A stretch of 64,000 nucleotides of DNA, from NCBI RefSeq assembly GCF_001422205.1, contig NZ_LMMJ01000010.1, positions 1 to 64,000 on the forward strand, written 5' to 3'. This document shows positions 16,950 to 25,558 of the stretch, piece after piece. Below the pieces are notes generated by a model. The model was given only the letters and a program-made list of their open reading frames with translations, searched no databases and was not told the DNA's origin. How positions within the stretch are numbered: the stretch's first letter is position 1; every line of letters begins with the position of its first letter. Both the position numbers and the translations under genes were made by a program. The stretch is from Curtobacterium sp. Leaf261 (GTDB lineage: Bacteria > Actinomycetota > Actinomycetes > Actinomycetales > Microbacteriaceae).

Positions 16950-19115
16950 CTACTTCGCGGCGAACACCCGCACGTCCCACGCCCCGAGCTTGATCTCCGC
17001 GCCAGCGTCGAGCGCACCACCGTCCCCGAGCACGTCGTCCGCAGCTCCGGGCAGCGTGAAGGTGCTCGGTGTCCAGGACCAGTTGTGGACGACGTGCACG
17101 GTCTCCCCGTGCCGGTTCACCGAGCTCGACACCGACTGCGTGTCGACCTGCGGCTGCCACGACGGTGTCCCCGCGCCGACCGAGACCGCCCAGTCCATGA
17201 GCGCCCGGGCGAGGTCGATCGAGGGCACCGTGCCGACGTACGTGACCCGACCCGCCCCGTGCGCACGGGTCGTGACGGCGGCGAACCTGCCGAAGTGCGG
17301 GTGGTCGTACCCGGCGAGGACCTCGGCGTCGTCGACCTGCACGCCGTCGATCCACCGCGTCCCCGTCGCACCCGCAGGAACCGTGAACCCAGCACCAGCA
17401 CCAGCACCAGCACCAGCCCCGGCACCAGCACCGTCAGCGCCACCAGCACCAGCACCAGCACCAGCCCCGGCCACCACCGGCACCGCCACGTGCAGGTTGC
17501 TGAACTCGTCGTAGTGGATGCCGCTCGCAGCAGTCAGGAACGCCGGCTTCCGCTCCACCCGCGCACGGGACTCCTGGTCCTCGTACCCGGTCCGGATCCC
17601 GACGACCAGATGTCCGCCCGCTGCCGCATAGGCGTCGAGCCACTGCAACTGCGCATCCGTCGCGATCGTGAACGCCGCCGCCACGAACACCGGGTGCGCC
17701 GCCGCGAACGCGGCAGGATCCAGGTCGAACACCTGCGACGGGTGCACCGTGTTCGTCTGCAGCCCCGCGTCGAACGTCCCCCGGGCGAAGGCGTCGAACA
17801 CCGTCTGGAACGACCGGCGGTCCGGCTCGACCCCACCTCGACCGAGCGCGGGGTGTTCGTTCAACGCCCACTTGCTCTCGTTCGAGAACAGGAGCGCGAC
17901 GTCCGAGTGCGGCTGCAGTTCGGTCACCCGGTCGCCGGCGCGAGCGAAGTCCGCGCCGATCGTGGCGATCTCACCGTAGGTCCGCCCGGGCTCGAGCGAG
18001 TGGGGGAGCACCCCGCCCCAGTACGTCTCCACGCCGTAGTGCAGCGTGTGCCAGTGCCAGTACTCGATCATCGTCGCACCACGGGACACGAGGGCCCACG
18101 CCGCCTGCCGCCACTGCCCGTCGTACGCGGGCTCGTTCGACCACGAGAACCCGATCGCCTGCGCGTTCGTCTCGGTGACGAGGAACGGTGCCTGCTTCGA
18201 CCCGAACATCCGGTCGCCGGACGCCATCAGGGTCCACGCCCCGGAGGAGGTCCAGTACTGCTCGGTGTCCTCGGTCGAGGGGAGCTCGAGGGCGTCCTGC
18301 ATCCGGTAGTAGGGGTTGCCCGCGGTGATGTCGAGCGCCTCGGTCAGGGCGTCGTCCTCGACGGTGGGCCGCTCGTAGGCGATGCACGTCGTCACGAACT
18401 GGTCGGGGCGTGAGTACTCGCGGACGACCGAGGCCTGCCACGCGATGAAGTCCGTCGTGATGGACGCCTGGAACTTCCGCCACGCGAGGTCGTACTGCGG
18501 CTGCACGTTGCCGTCGGGGGTCCAGAGGTCCGCCCACGTCGAGAGCTTGTGCGACCAGTAGGTGAGGCCCCACTCGCGGTTGATCGCCTCGACGCTGCCG
18601 TAGGTGTGCCGCAGGTGGTCGACGAACTTCTGGAACACCTGCGGGTTCGCGATGAGCTCGTTGCCCGGCTCGTTGTCGACCTGGTAGCCGATGACGGCGG
18701 GGTGGTCGGCGTACCGGGCGGCGATCTTCCGGATGACCCGCTCGGCGTGGAACAGGAACGCGGGGTGCGCGTAGTCGATCTCCTGGCGTGCGCCCCAGCC
18801 CATCGGCTGGTACTTGCCGCGCTCGACGTTGACCTCGGGGAACTGTCGCGCGAGCCACATCGGCACCGCGTAGGTCGGGGTGCCGAGGATGACGCCGATG
18901 CCGTGCTCTTCGGCGGCGTCGAGCACGGGGGCGAGCCACTCGAGGTCGAACACCCCGTTCTCCGGCTCCCATGTCGACCACACCGACTCGCCGACGCGGA
19001 TGACGGTGAACCCGGCCTCCTGCATGAGGCGCATGTCCTCGGCCAGACCGGTGGTCGGTTGGTACTCGTGGTAGTACGCGGCGCCGAAGCGGACGGACTC
19101 GGTGAGGTGCTGCAT
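16950..19115 (-). CDS. GH42 beta-galactosidase
   Basis: 721 residues, cytoplasmic (no signal peptide). The family A barrel runs to about residue 390: acid/base E149 in DNEPGNE and nucleophile E315 in LVTETNAQ. The trimerisation and C-terminal beta domains follow. It releases galactose from short beta-galactosides, probably beta-1,4 or beta-1,3 galacto-oligosaccharides from plant galactans. It is the last gene of a minus-strand operon with two sugar permeases and a binding protein, under a LacI regulator. It carries an odd Ala-Gly tract of about 27 residues between two C-terminal strands, encoded by an ACCAGC repeat (17394-17465). Confidence 0.93.
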   Translation of the reverse strand: MQHLTESVRFGAAYYHEYQPTTGLAEDMRLMQEAGFTVIRVGESVWSTWEPENGVFDLEWLAPVLDAAEEHGIGVILGTPTYAVPMWLARQFPEVNVERGKYQPMGWGARQEIDYAHPAFLFHAERVIRKIAARYADHPAVIGYQVDNEPGNELIANPQVFQKFVDHLRHTYGSVEAINREWGLTYWSHKLSTWADLWTPDGNVQPQYDLAWRKFQASITTDFIAWQASVVREYSRPDQFVTTCIAYERPTVEDDALTEALDITAGNPYYRMQDALELPSTEDTEQYWTSSGAWTLMASGDRMFGSKQAPFLVTETNAQAIGFSWSNEPAYDGQWRQAAWALVSRGATMIEYWHWHTLHYGVETYWGGVLPHSLEPGRTYGEIATIGADFARAGDRVTELQPHSDVALLFSNESKWALNEHPALGRGGVEPDRRSFQTVFDAFARGTFDAGLQTNTVHPSQVFDLDPAAFAAAHPVFVAAAFTIATDAQLQWLDAYAAAGGHLVVGIRTGYEDQESRARVERKPAFLTAASGIHYDEFSNLHVAVPVVAGAGAGAGAGGADGAGAGAGAGAGAGAGFTVPAGATGTRWIDGVQVDDAEVLAGYDHPHFGRFAAVTTRAHGAGRVTYVGTVPSIDLARALMDWAVSVGAGTPSWQPQVDTQSVSSSVNRHGETVHVVHNWSWTPSTFTLPGAADDVLGDGGALDAGAEIKLGAWDVRVFAAK
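17394..17465 (-). repeat. ACCAGC hexamer tract coding for poly-(Gly-Ala)
   Basis: About ten near-perfect hexamers (ACCAGC, some GCCCCG) lie in frame within the GH42 gene and code for an alternating Ala-Gly tract broken once by GGAD. It sits just before the dimer or C-terminal domain, where homologues have a short loop. Hexamer gain or loss would keep the frame. Confidence 0.85.
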
Positions 19116-19250
19116 GGTGCTCCTTCTGGAGGTCGTTGATGGTTCTGCGAGCAGGTGCGGTCGCGGGGATCCGGACGGATCCGGATGCGGACTGGGCCCA
19201 CGCCGCCGGTTCCGGAGCGACGCGCCAGCGGCGGTCCGGCCGTGTCGGTG

Positions 19251-19344
19251 GGGAGAGGGACGGTGCGGGCTGGAACCGCGCCTCCCGTCCGTCAGGTCGT
19301 CGGACTGGAGGGACGGTGCGGACTGGAACCGTCCCTCCAGTCCG
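19251..19344. repeat. Two family A inverted repeats ahead of the GH42 gene
   Basis: Copy one spans about 19251-19292. Copy two has a perfect 17-bp stem (19301-19317 with 19328-19344). They lie between the permease gene and the GH42 gene in an otherwise continuous operon, so they may stabilise mRNA ends or reduce read-through into the GH42 gene. The whole gap is 248 bases and contains no gene. Confidence 0.85.
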
Positions 19345-19363
19345 TCAGGTGGTCACCGGTTCC

Positions 19364-20278
19364 TCACCCCTTGACCGCACCCGCGGTCAGGCCGTCGAGC
19401 AGCTGCTTCCGCAGCAGCAGGAAGACGAGGATGGTCGGCACCGACGCGAGGACGGACCCCGCGAGCACCAGGTCGTACGAGCGGTTCTCCGAGGCGAACA
19501 CGGAGTTCAGGCCGAGCGGCAGCGTGTACTGGTCCGAGTTCGAGATGAGTACGAGCGGCCAGAGGAACGAGTTGTACGTCTGCAGGAACCCCCACACCGC
19601 GAGGGCACCGAGGGAGGGGCGGAGGAGGGGGAGGACCACCCTCCAGAACGTGCCGAACTCGGAGTTGCCGTCGATGCGTGAGGCCTCGATGATCTCGTCC
19701 GGGATCGACTGCACGATGAACTGCTGCATCATGAAGATCCCGAACGCCGGGGCGACCCACGGCACGACGAGCGAGAACCACGGCGTGGAGAGGCCCGACT
19801 TCACCACGAGGATGAACAGCGGCACGAGGATCACGGCGAACGGCACCGAGAGCGACGAGAACATCACCGTGAACAGGACGCGCTTGCCGCGGAACCGGAA
19901 CTTCGCGAACCCGTAGCCGGCCATGGCGCAGACGAACACCGACACGGTCGTGGCGATGAGCGCGGTGCCGATGCTGATCGCGAACCAGTTCCAGAACGGC
20001 TGCGTGGTGAGCAGGTTGACGTAGTTGTCGATCGTCGCCGGGCTCGGGATGAGCGTCGGCGGGCTCGAGAAGATGTCGCCGCGGTTCTTGAACGACCCGG
20101 AGATCGCCCAGACGAGCGGGAACACGAACACGAGGAGCAGGACGCTGAGCGTGACGTAGAGGAGTCCGCGGCGGGCGATCCAGCCGGTGGACTTCCGGGC
20201 GTGGGTCCTCGGTCCGCGACCGCTGCGACCGCTGCTGCCGGCGGTGGTGATGCTCTCGGTGTGGGTCGTGGTGGTCAT
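19364..20278 (-). CDS. Sugar ABC transporter permease, MalG type
   Basis: 304 residues with six expected helices. The EAA loop that contacts the ATPase is EIIEASRIDGNSEFGTFWRVVLP. It forms a heterodimer with the MalF-type permease and takes substrate from the lipoprotein encoded upstream. No ATPase gene lies in the operon, so a shared MsiK-like ATPase elsewhere is expected, as is usual in actinobacteria. ATG 20278 was chosen because it directly follows the previous gene's duplicated end and gives the usual short N-terminal tail (MTTTTHTES). Confidence 0.9.
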   Translation of the reverse strand: MTTTTHTESITTAGSSGRSGRGPRTHARKSTGWIARRGLLYVTLSVLLLVFVFPLVWAISGSFKNRGDIFSSPPTLIPSPATIDNYVNLLTTQPFWNWFAISIGTALIATTVSVFVCAMAGYGFAKFRFRGKRVLFTVMFSSLSVPFAVILVPLFILVVKSGLSTPWFSLVVPWVAPAFGIFMMQQFIVQSIPDEIIEASRIDGNSEFGTFWRVVLPLLRPSLGALAVWGFLQTYNSFLWPLVLISNSDQYTLPLGLNSVFASENRSYDLVLAGSVLASVPTILVFLLLRKQLLDGLTAGAVKG

Positions 20279-20338
20279 CAGTCGGTCCTCCCGATGGTCT
20301 CGGTGAGCAGTGCGGGCATCAGTCGGTCCTCCCGATGG
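20276..20338 (-). repeat. 22-bp direct duplication across a gene junction
   Basis: CATCAGTCGGTCCTCCCGAT plus GG occurs at 20276-20297 and again at 20317-20338, a 41-base shift. The right copy is the true 3' end of the MalF-type gene (coding GRTD and stop). The left copy repeats that end and overlaps the ATG of the MalG-type gene. A tandem duplication has lengthened the intergenic space and copied the GGAGG ribosome-binding motif within it. Confidence 0.85.
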
Positions 20339-21278
20339 CGAGTGCGCGGTTGAGGATCTGGCTGACCCCGAAGACGACGATGAACAGGACGACACCGGCG
20401 GCTGCGGCGTAGCCGAACTGCTGGCGCTGGAACGCGGCGCGGAAGATGAACATCGCGACGCTCAGGGTCGATTCGCCGGGCCCGCCCTGGGTGAGCAGGT
20501 AGGGCTCGTCGAAGATCTGCGCGGCGCTGATGAAGCTCGTGACGACGACGAAGCTCGTGACCGGACGGATCTCCGGCAGCGTGACCGAGAAGAACTTGCG
20601 GACCGGGCCGGCGCCGTCGAGCGACGCCGCCTCGTACTGCTCGGGCGAGACGTTCTGCAGCGCGGCGAGGAAGAAGATCGTCAGGTAGCCGACCGTGCGC
20701 CACAGGAGCACGAAGCCGATCGCGCCCTTCGCGAGTGTCGGGTCGCCGAGCCAGTCGGTGTTCGGGAGTCCGAACAGCGCCTTCAGGGTCGCGTTGAGCA
20801 GCCCCGAGTTCGTGTCGAAGATCAGGCTGTAGACGAGCGCGATGACGATCGGCGAGAGCACCATCGGGATGAAGAACGTGACCCGGAACAGATCCCGCGC
20901 CTTGAGCCCCTTGGCGTTGAGCGCCTGGGCGACGAGCAGCGAGCACGGCACGATGATGAACACCGCGATCAGGGTGTAGATGAGCGAGTTCGTCAGTGCG
21001 GTGCCGAAGCTCGTGTCCCGGAAGAGGTTCGCGTAGTTGGTGAACCCGACGAACTCCGGGGCGCCGAGGCCGACCCACTCCGTGAGGGAGAGGTAGATGG
21101 CGGCGCCCACCGGGACGATCATGAACAGGCCGTACAGGACGTAGAACGGCGCGATGAACATGTACGGCGCCATCCCGCCGTTCGTGTTCAGGCGGCGACG
21201 CTTCGTCCTGCTGCCGGTGTCGGCGGCGGGATCGGGTTGAGCGGAGACCGGGATGCCGGTCGCGGCAGAGGTGGACAT
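20319..21278 (-). CDS. Sugar ABC transporter permease, MalF type
   Basis: 319 residues with about six helices after a 35-residue polar start. The EAA loop is seen as EQYEAASLDGAGPVRKFFSVTLP. It pairs with the MalG-type permease downstream. The start at 21278 lies 10 bases after the binding-protein stop. Together with the GH42 enzyme it points to import of beta-galacto-oligosaccharides. Confidence 0.9.
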   Translation of the reverse strand: MSTSAATGIPVSAQPDPAADTGSRTKRRRLNTNGGMAPYMFIAPFYVLYGLFMIVPVGAAIYLSLTEWVGLGAPEFVGFTNYANLFRDTSFGTALTNSLIYTLIAVFIIVPCSLLVAQALNAKGLKARDLFRVTFFIPMVLSPIVIALVYSLIFDTNSGLLNATLKALFGLPNTDWLGDPTLAKGAIGFVLLWRTVGYLTIFFLAALQNVSPEQYEAASLDGAGPVRKFFSVTLPEIRPVTSFVVVTSFISAAQIFDEPYLLTQGGPGESTLSVAMFIFRAAFQRQQFGYAAAAGVVLFIVVFGVSQILNRALAIGRTD

Positions 21279-21288
21279 GTCTCGCTCC

Positions 21289-22653
21289 CTACGCGCGGGT
21301 CTGACCGCGGAAGTCGGATGCAGCCGCGCTGAGCGCCTGCTTGGGGGTGAGCTGGCCCTTGTACGCCTTGATCAGGTAACCGCTCAGGACGGTCTGCAGG
21401 ATCGCCGCGTCGGCGCTCTGGTGCTGCGACGGGACGTCGTCGATGATCGACTTGTAGACGCCGAAGAGCTGTTGGTTCCCGAAGTACGGGTCCTGCAGGG
21501 CTGCCAGCCGCGGGTCGTCGTAGACCGAGCGGAGCGTCGGCAGGTAGCCGAGGTCCTCGTACCGCTTCACCTGCTGGTCCTTGTCGAGGTAGGTGGCGAG
21601 CACCAGGTCGACCCCGGCCTTGGACAGCGGCTTGTTGCGCAGGGCCGCGAAGCCCGTGCCGCCGCCGACGCTCGTGGCCTTGCCGCCGTCCTTGAACACC
21701 GGCAGGTTCCGGACCCGCCACTTGCCGGTCTGCTCCGGCACGTTCGGCTTGATGCCGTAGCTCGCGTACCAGGACGGCATGTCGACGCCGAGGATCGAGT
21801 TGTTCTTGAGCCCCGCCTGCAGACTCGGCCCGTACATGTCCGCGACCGTGGCGATCGCGCCGGACTGGATGCCGTCGGCGAGGAACGCCAGGGTCTGCTC
21901 GGCCTCCGGCGTCTCGATCGACAGGCCGCCGTCCGCGTCCCAGAGGTCCCCGCCGCGCTGGAGCAGCAGGATCTGGTAGTTCTGGATCGCGCCGCCCGGG
22001 TCGGTCACGGCGACCGCGTGGATCGACGCGCCCTTGTCCTTGTGGAGCTTCGCGCCCACCGCGGCGAGGTCTTCCCACGTCTCGAAGTCGGTCGGCAGGC
22101 CGTTCGCCCGGAACTGGTCCTCGCGGTAGTAGTAGACGCAGAGCGGGGTGTCCGAGTCGAGCGCGTACAGGTGCCCGTTCTTCGAGAACGGCGTCAGCCG
22201 CGCCGAGATGAGGTCGTCCTTCTGACTCACGACCGATGGCCCGAGGTCGGTGAGGAGCTCTGACGCGATGTCGCCGCGGAGCATCCGGCAGAAGGCGCCG
22301 ATCTCGAGGCCGACGACGTCCGGCGTCCCGGTGTTCGCGACGGCCTGGGCGATGAGCTTCGTCGGGATGTCGCCGGCTGCGATCGTCGTGATGTCGAGCT
22401 TGTAGGTGAACGGGGACTTCTTCGCCGCCAGAGGGAGCGCCTTGGTGAAGAACTTCTCGTACCCGGGGTCGTGGGTCCAGAACGAGAGGTCGACGGCGCC
22501 GCTGGCGACCTTCGCCGTGCTCTCGGGGGAGCAGCCGGCGAGGAGGCCGGCGAGGGCGAGGCCGCCGCCGGCGGTCGCGCCCCAGCGGAGCAGGTCCCGC
22601 CGGGAGAGGGCGGGGCGTCCGCCCGGTGGTGATGCGGATGGGGGTGGGGTCAT
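21289..22653 (-). CDS. Sugar-binding lipoprotein of the GH42 operon (Tat-type signal)
   Basis: 454 residues. The signal has a twin-arginine-like SRRDLLRWG followed by a hydrophobic stretch and lipobox LLAGC (C41), so it is probably exported folded and lipid-anchored. The mature part is a family 1 extracellular solute-binding protein (WTHDPGYEKFF ... YFGNQQLFGVYKSI). ATG 22653 follows AGGAG at a good distance; far longer upstream frames are not supported. It is the first gene of the operon and lies downstream of two operator-like sites at 22701-22724. Confidence 0.9.
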   Translation of the reverse strand: MTPPPSASPPGGRPALSRRDLLRWGATAGGGLALAGLLAGCSPESTAKVASGAVDLSFWTHDPGYEKFFTKALPLAAKKSPFTYKLDITTIAAGDIPTKLIAQAVANTGTPDVVGLEIGAFCRMLRGDIASELLTDLGPSVVSQKDDLISARLTPFSKNGHLYALDSDTPLCVYYYREDQFRANGLPTDFETWEDLAAVGAKLHKDKGASIHAVAVTDPGGAIQNYQILLLQRGGDLWDADGGLSIETPEAEQTLAFLADGIQSGAIATVADMYGPSLQAGLKNNSILGVDMPSWYASYGIKPNVPEQTGKWRVRNLPVFKDGGKATSVGGGTGFAALRNKPLSKAGVDLVLATYLDKDQQVKRYEDLGYLPTLRSVYDDPRLAALQDPYFGNQQLFGVYKSIIDDVPSQHQSADAAILQTVLSGYLIKAYKGQLTPKQALSAAASDFRGQTRA

Positions 22654-22700
22654 GGTGCTTCTCCTGACGTCGGTGGCGGAGAGGGAGGGTTCGCGCTCTG

Positions 22701-22724
22701 GTGAGCGCTCGGGTGAGCGCTCAC
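22701..22724 (-). promoter_or_regulatory. Tandem LacI-type operators before the GH42 operon
   Basis: GTGAGCGCTCAC at 22713-22724 is a perfect 12-bp palindrome with central CG. A second site with the same core (GTGAGCGCTC) begins 12 bases to the left at 22701. They sit 48-71 bases upstream of the binding-protein ATG and just past the LacI stop, so the LacI protein encoded at 22788 is the natural ligand. Confidence 0.7.
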
Positions 22725-22787
22725 TTCGGTGACCTGGTCGAGTTGTGCATCGGCCTGGAGGGACGGTTCGGCCTGGGTGGGAGGCGC

Positions 22788-23867
22788 TCAGTCGAGCGCG
22801 TGGAGCGGCGGGCGGCTCGGTGGCGGTGGTGCCGTCGTCGCGCGGACCACGAGCTGGGCCGGGACCATCCGTTCCCGTTCGATCGGCGCGTGGCCGTCGA
22901 GCGTGCGGATGAGTCGGTGCATCGCGAGGCGGGTGGCCTCGTCGAAGTCCTGCCGCATCGTGGTGAGGGGGATCGTCAGGAACTCGGCGACGGGGTGGTC
23001 GTCGAACCCCACGATGCTGATGTCGTCCGGGACCCGCAGGCCGTGGTGCTGCGCGGCTGCCATGGCCCCGATCGCCATCTGGTCGTTCGCGACGAACACC
23101 GCCGTGACGTCCGGGAGGCGCCCGCGGCCGGCCCGGGCGAGCAGCTCGTCCATCGCGTCGTACCCGGCCCGCGGCGACCAGTCGCCCTCGACCACGGGCT
23201 GCGGCTCGATGTCGGCGTCGAGCAGGGCATTCCGCCACCCGGTCGTCCGCCGGGCGCTCGAGGTCCACGTCGACGGGCCCGCGATGTGCCGGACGTCGGT
23301 GTGGCCGAGGGCGAGGAGGTGCTCGGTCGCGGCGAGGGCGGCCCCCACCTCGTCGAGGCCGACCGCGAGGCTGTTCTGCCGGTCGGGCATCTCGAGCGTC
23401 CCGAGGGTGAGGATCGTCAGCTCGGCCGGGATGTCGAGCTCGGGGAAGTGGTGGTCGATCGGCTCCGAGACGACGATCGCCTCGACGTCCTGGCTGATCA
23501 GGGAGTCGAGGGCGGTCTGGAGTTCCGGCTTCTCCGTCCCCTCGGCCCGGACGACGGTGAGGGCGAACCCGCGTGCCTGGGCCTCGTGCTCGACGCCCGC
23601 GACCATCGACGCCGGACCGTACAGCGCCGTGCCGAGGGTCATCATGCCGATGCGGCGGGAGCGGGCGCCCTTGAGGGAGCGGGCGGCGGCGTTCGGGCGG
23701 AAGCCGAGTTCGGCGATCGCGGCGGTGACCTTCGCGCGGATCTCGTCGGTGACGTGGGGCTCGTTGTTCACCACGCGGGAGACGGTCTTCTGCGAGACCC
23801 CGGCGTGCGCGGCGACGTCCATCATCGACGTCGCGCGGGGCCGGCGTGCGCTGGTGGTGTTGCTCAT
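22788..23867 (-). CDS. LacI-family repressor of the GH42 operon
   Basis: 359 residues. LacI HTH at 15-60 (SMMDVAAHAGVSQKTVSRVVNNEPHV) with hinge helix NAAARSLKG, then a periplasmic-binding-protein-like sugar domain (ATEHLLALGHTDVRHIAGPS). It should repress the ABC/GH42 genes until a galactoside or galactose derivative binds. It is transcribed in the same direction as its target; the spacing of 134 bases holds the operators. ATG 23867 follows GAGGAGCTCGACG. Confidence 0.92.
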   Translation of the reverse strand: MSNTTSARRPRATSMMDVAAHAGVSQKTVSRVVNNEPHVTDEIRAKVTAAIAELGFRPNAAARSLKGARSRRIGMMTLGTALYGPASMVAGVEHEAQARGFALTVVRAEGTEKPELQTALDSLISQDVEAIVVSEPIDHHFPELDIPAELTILTLGTLEMPDRQNSLAVGLDEVGAALAATEHLLALGHTDVRHIAGPSTWTSSARRTTGWRNALLDADIEPQPVVEGDWSPRAGYDAMDELLARAGRGRLPDVTAVFVANDQMAIGAMAAAQHHGLRVPDDISIVGFDDHPVAEFLTIPLTTMRQDFDEATRLAMHRLIRTLDGHAPIERERMVPAQLVVRATTAPPPPSRPPLHALD

Positions 23868-24043
23868 CGTCGAGCTCCTCGGGGTCGCGGGCCGGGGGCG
23901 GCCGCGCTGCGTCAGAGCAGTAGAACACGGGTCCGACTACGTAGTCAACACCGCCAGCCGTGAATGCTGGGTGAGGCTCAGGTCTCCCTCGCGTTCCTGG
24001 CTGCGACGAGCACGATCGCCACGACGCCCGCGTGGTTGTCCGT

Positions 24044-24628
24044 TCAGCCGAAGTCCCGGAGCACACGCCCGAATGCCTCGGCGTCATCTCGCATCGGCTG
24101 CGAGACGAACAGCTCGGATGTCCCGACGGGAACGACCCAGTCTGCTGCGAACGGCAGCACCGTGATGGACCGGAGGCCTCGGCGCCACGCTCCGATGAGG
24201 TCGGGGATGACTGTCGGTGCGAAGTCACCCTCGCCCGGCCGGGAGATCTCGTCGCGCCAGCTTTCGAAGGCGACGTCGTCCCAGACGTCCTCGAACTGGA
24301 GGGCCCAGGACTGCGGCAGCGCTCGGACCCATGCGGAGAAGCTGCTGAACGAGGTGTCGTCTGGCCGAGCTCGAAAGCCGTTCATCAGCGCCTGCCAGTC
24401 GTCGTCCCACCGCGCGGTCAGCGTCGCGCGGTCGATGCCGGGCTGGCTCGGCTGCGGTCGCGGCTTGCTGAGCAGGGTCTCGGGGAGCGGCGTCGACGGC
24501 GAGATGCCCCAGGCGTCGCGTGCGTAGAGCAGGCTCAGCAGTCGGCTGTCCTGGCGGTCTTCCGCGATGAGCATTTCCCTCGGCCACACCGTCAGCGGCC
24601 CCTCCCCGTGTGCATCCGTGGTCTGCAT
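24044..24628 (-). CDS. Hypothetical protein, unknown function
   Basis: 194 residues from ATG 24628, which follows AGGAGGGGCCATTG. No signal or membrane segment; Trp-rich with W-x-x-W spacings (ARWDDDWQALMNGF, FSAWVRALPQSW, SWRDEIS) and a C-terminal block VGTSELFVSQPMRDDAEAF that may bind a partner. No family was recognised. It is divergent from the secreted protein at 24791 and stands at the left edge of the accessory region. Confidence 0.65.
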   Translation of the reverse strand: MQTTDAHGEGPLTVWPREMLIAEDRQDSRLLSLLYARDAWGISPSTPLPETLLSKPRPQPSQPGIDRATLTARWDDDWQALMNGFRARPDDTSFSSFSAWVRALPQSWALQFEDVWDDVAFESWRDEISRPGEGDFAPTVIPDLIGAWRRGLRSITVLPFAADWVVPVGTSELFVSQPMRDDAEAFGRVLRDFG

Positions 24629-24733
24629 CAATGGCCCCTCCTCGATCACGCCGACTGCTGTCGGCCTCGTTCGATCCAAGGTCTTCAAGCGCTCCAACGC
24701 AATCCATTCACACGTAATGTTTATTCAATGCAT

Positions 24734-24785
24734 TGACATCCAAAGTTTCATAGTGACAGGATTCGAACCTCGACAAACGAAGGAG
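24734..24785 (+). promoter_or_regulatory. AT-rich promoter region with an embedded tRNA T-arm-like motif
   Basis: The 24700-24760 stretch is clearly AT-richer than its surroundings and holds a consensus -35 hexamer TTGACA (24734-24739); the -10 is unclear. GGATTCGAACC at 24760-24770 is, on the minus strand, the T-arm sequence GGTTCGAATCC of tRNAs, but the rest of a tRNA is absent. AGGAG at 24781 is the ribosome-binding site for GTG 24791. Confidence 0.5.
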
Positions 24786-24790
24786 TTCTC

Positions 24791-25369
24791 GTGCTGAAGA
24801 TCCGTCATCAGATAACGGTGCCGACCCTGCTCTGTGCGGTGGCTGCCGTTGCGCTCATCTCGCCGGCATCCGCCAGCGCCCAGGATCAGACGTCGCCCGA
24901 AGCGACCACACCGCTGATCGTGACCGGGATCGATCTCGCCGTCGCGGAATCGGCCGGCGCCGACATCCGCACGACGAAGGCTGGCGAAGACGTCGTCACA
25001 TTCCCCTCCGGCCTCGTTCTTCGGGCCAAAGACGGCATCGTTGCGCCGAGCCAACGCGGAACCGTCGTGGGCAACTGTGGGACTGCGAACGTTGCGGGCA
25101 ACCGTTCCAACCGCAAGTTCAGCACCGGCTACACCATCTACGAGTCTCATGGTCGGCCGGGTTCCCACGTCTGGTCGGTCACGGTCTCGACATCGAACAG
25201 TGTCGCAGCGCACAACGTCTCGGGCCTGGCCAGTTCCCTGAGCACGTCCTGGAACTCCGGTTGGAAGGACATCAACCAGGCGGGCTCCATCAATTCGATG
25301 CTGGCCAGTGGGCACGCGCTCACCACCTTCGGGCTCATCTGCTCGGCAGGAAACCCGACCTGGAAGTGA
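24791..25369 (+). CDS. Secreted protein, unknown function
   Basis: 192 residues from GTG 24791 (AGGAG seven bases upstream). A classical signal peptide ends around ISPASASAQ. The mature part has two cysteines (in GNCGTAN and LICSAGN) that could form a disulfide, and a Ser/Asn-rich beta-type C-terminal half (VWSVTVSTSNSVAAHN). No family was recognised. It lies at the left side of the accessory stretch and may be cargo. Confidence 0.7.
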   Translation: MLKIRHQITVPTLLCAVAAVALISPASASAQDQTSPEATTPLIVTGIDLAVAESAGADIRTTKAGEDVVTFPSGLVLRAKDGIVAPSQRGTVVGNCGTANVAGNRSNRKFSTGYTIYESHGRPGSHVWSVTVSTSNSVAAHNVSGLASSLSTSWNSGWKDINQAGSINSMLASGHALTTFGLICSAGNPTWK

Positions 25370-25558
25370 CCTTGCGGCGACTTCCTGTCGATGGGTGTGA
25401 CGGGCACAATGCCATGCTCCGCGCTGCAGCAGGCCAGCCTGTTCCCGAACGCGTGTCACCTGAGCGTCGCAAGCAGTGCTGCGACAGGATCATCGGCCGG
25501 GAATGCGAGTGCCAATGCTCGCGGCGATGAGTGCGCTCTACGTGGAAGACCTCTTCGG

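Noticed and set aside
24755-24790. Complete tRNA gene
   Set aside because: Only the T-arm-like stretch is present; acceptor, D and anticodon arms are missing on either strand.
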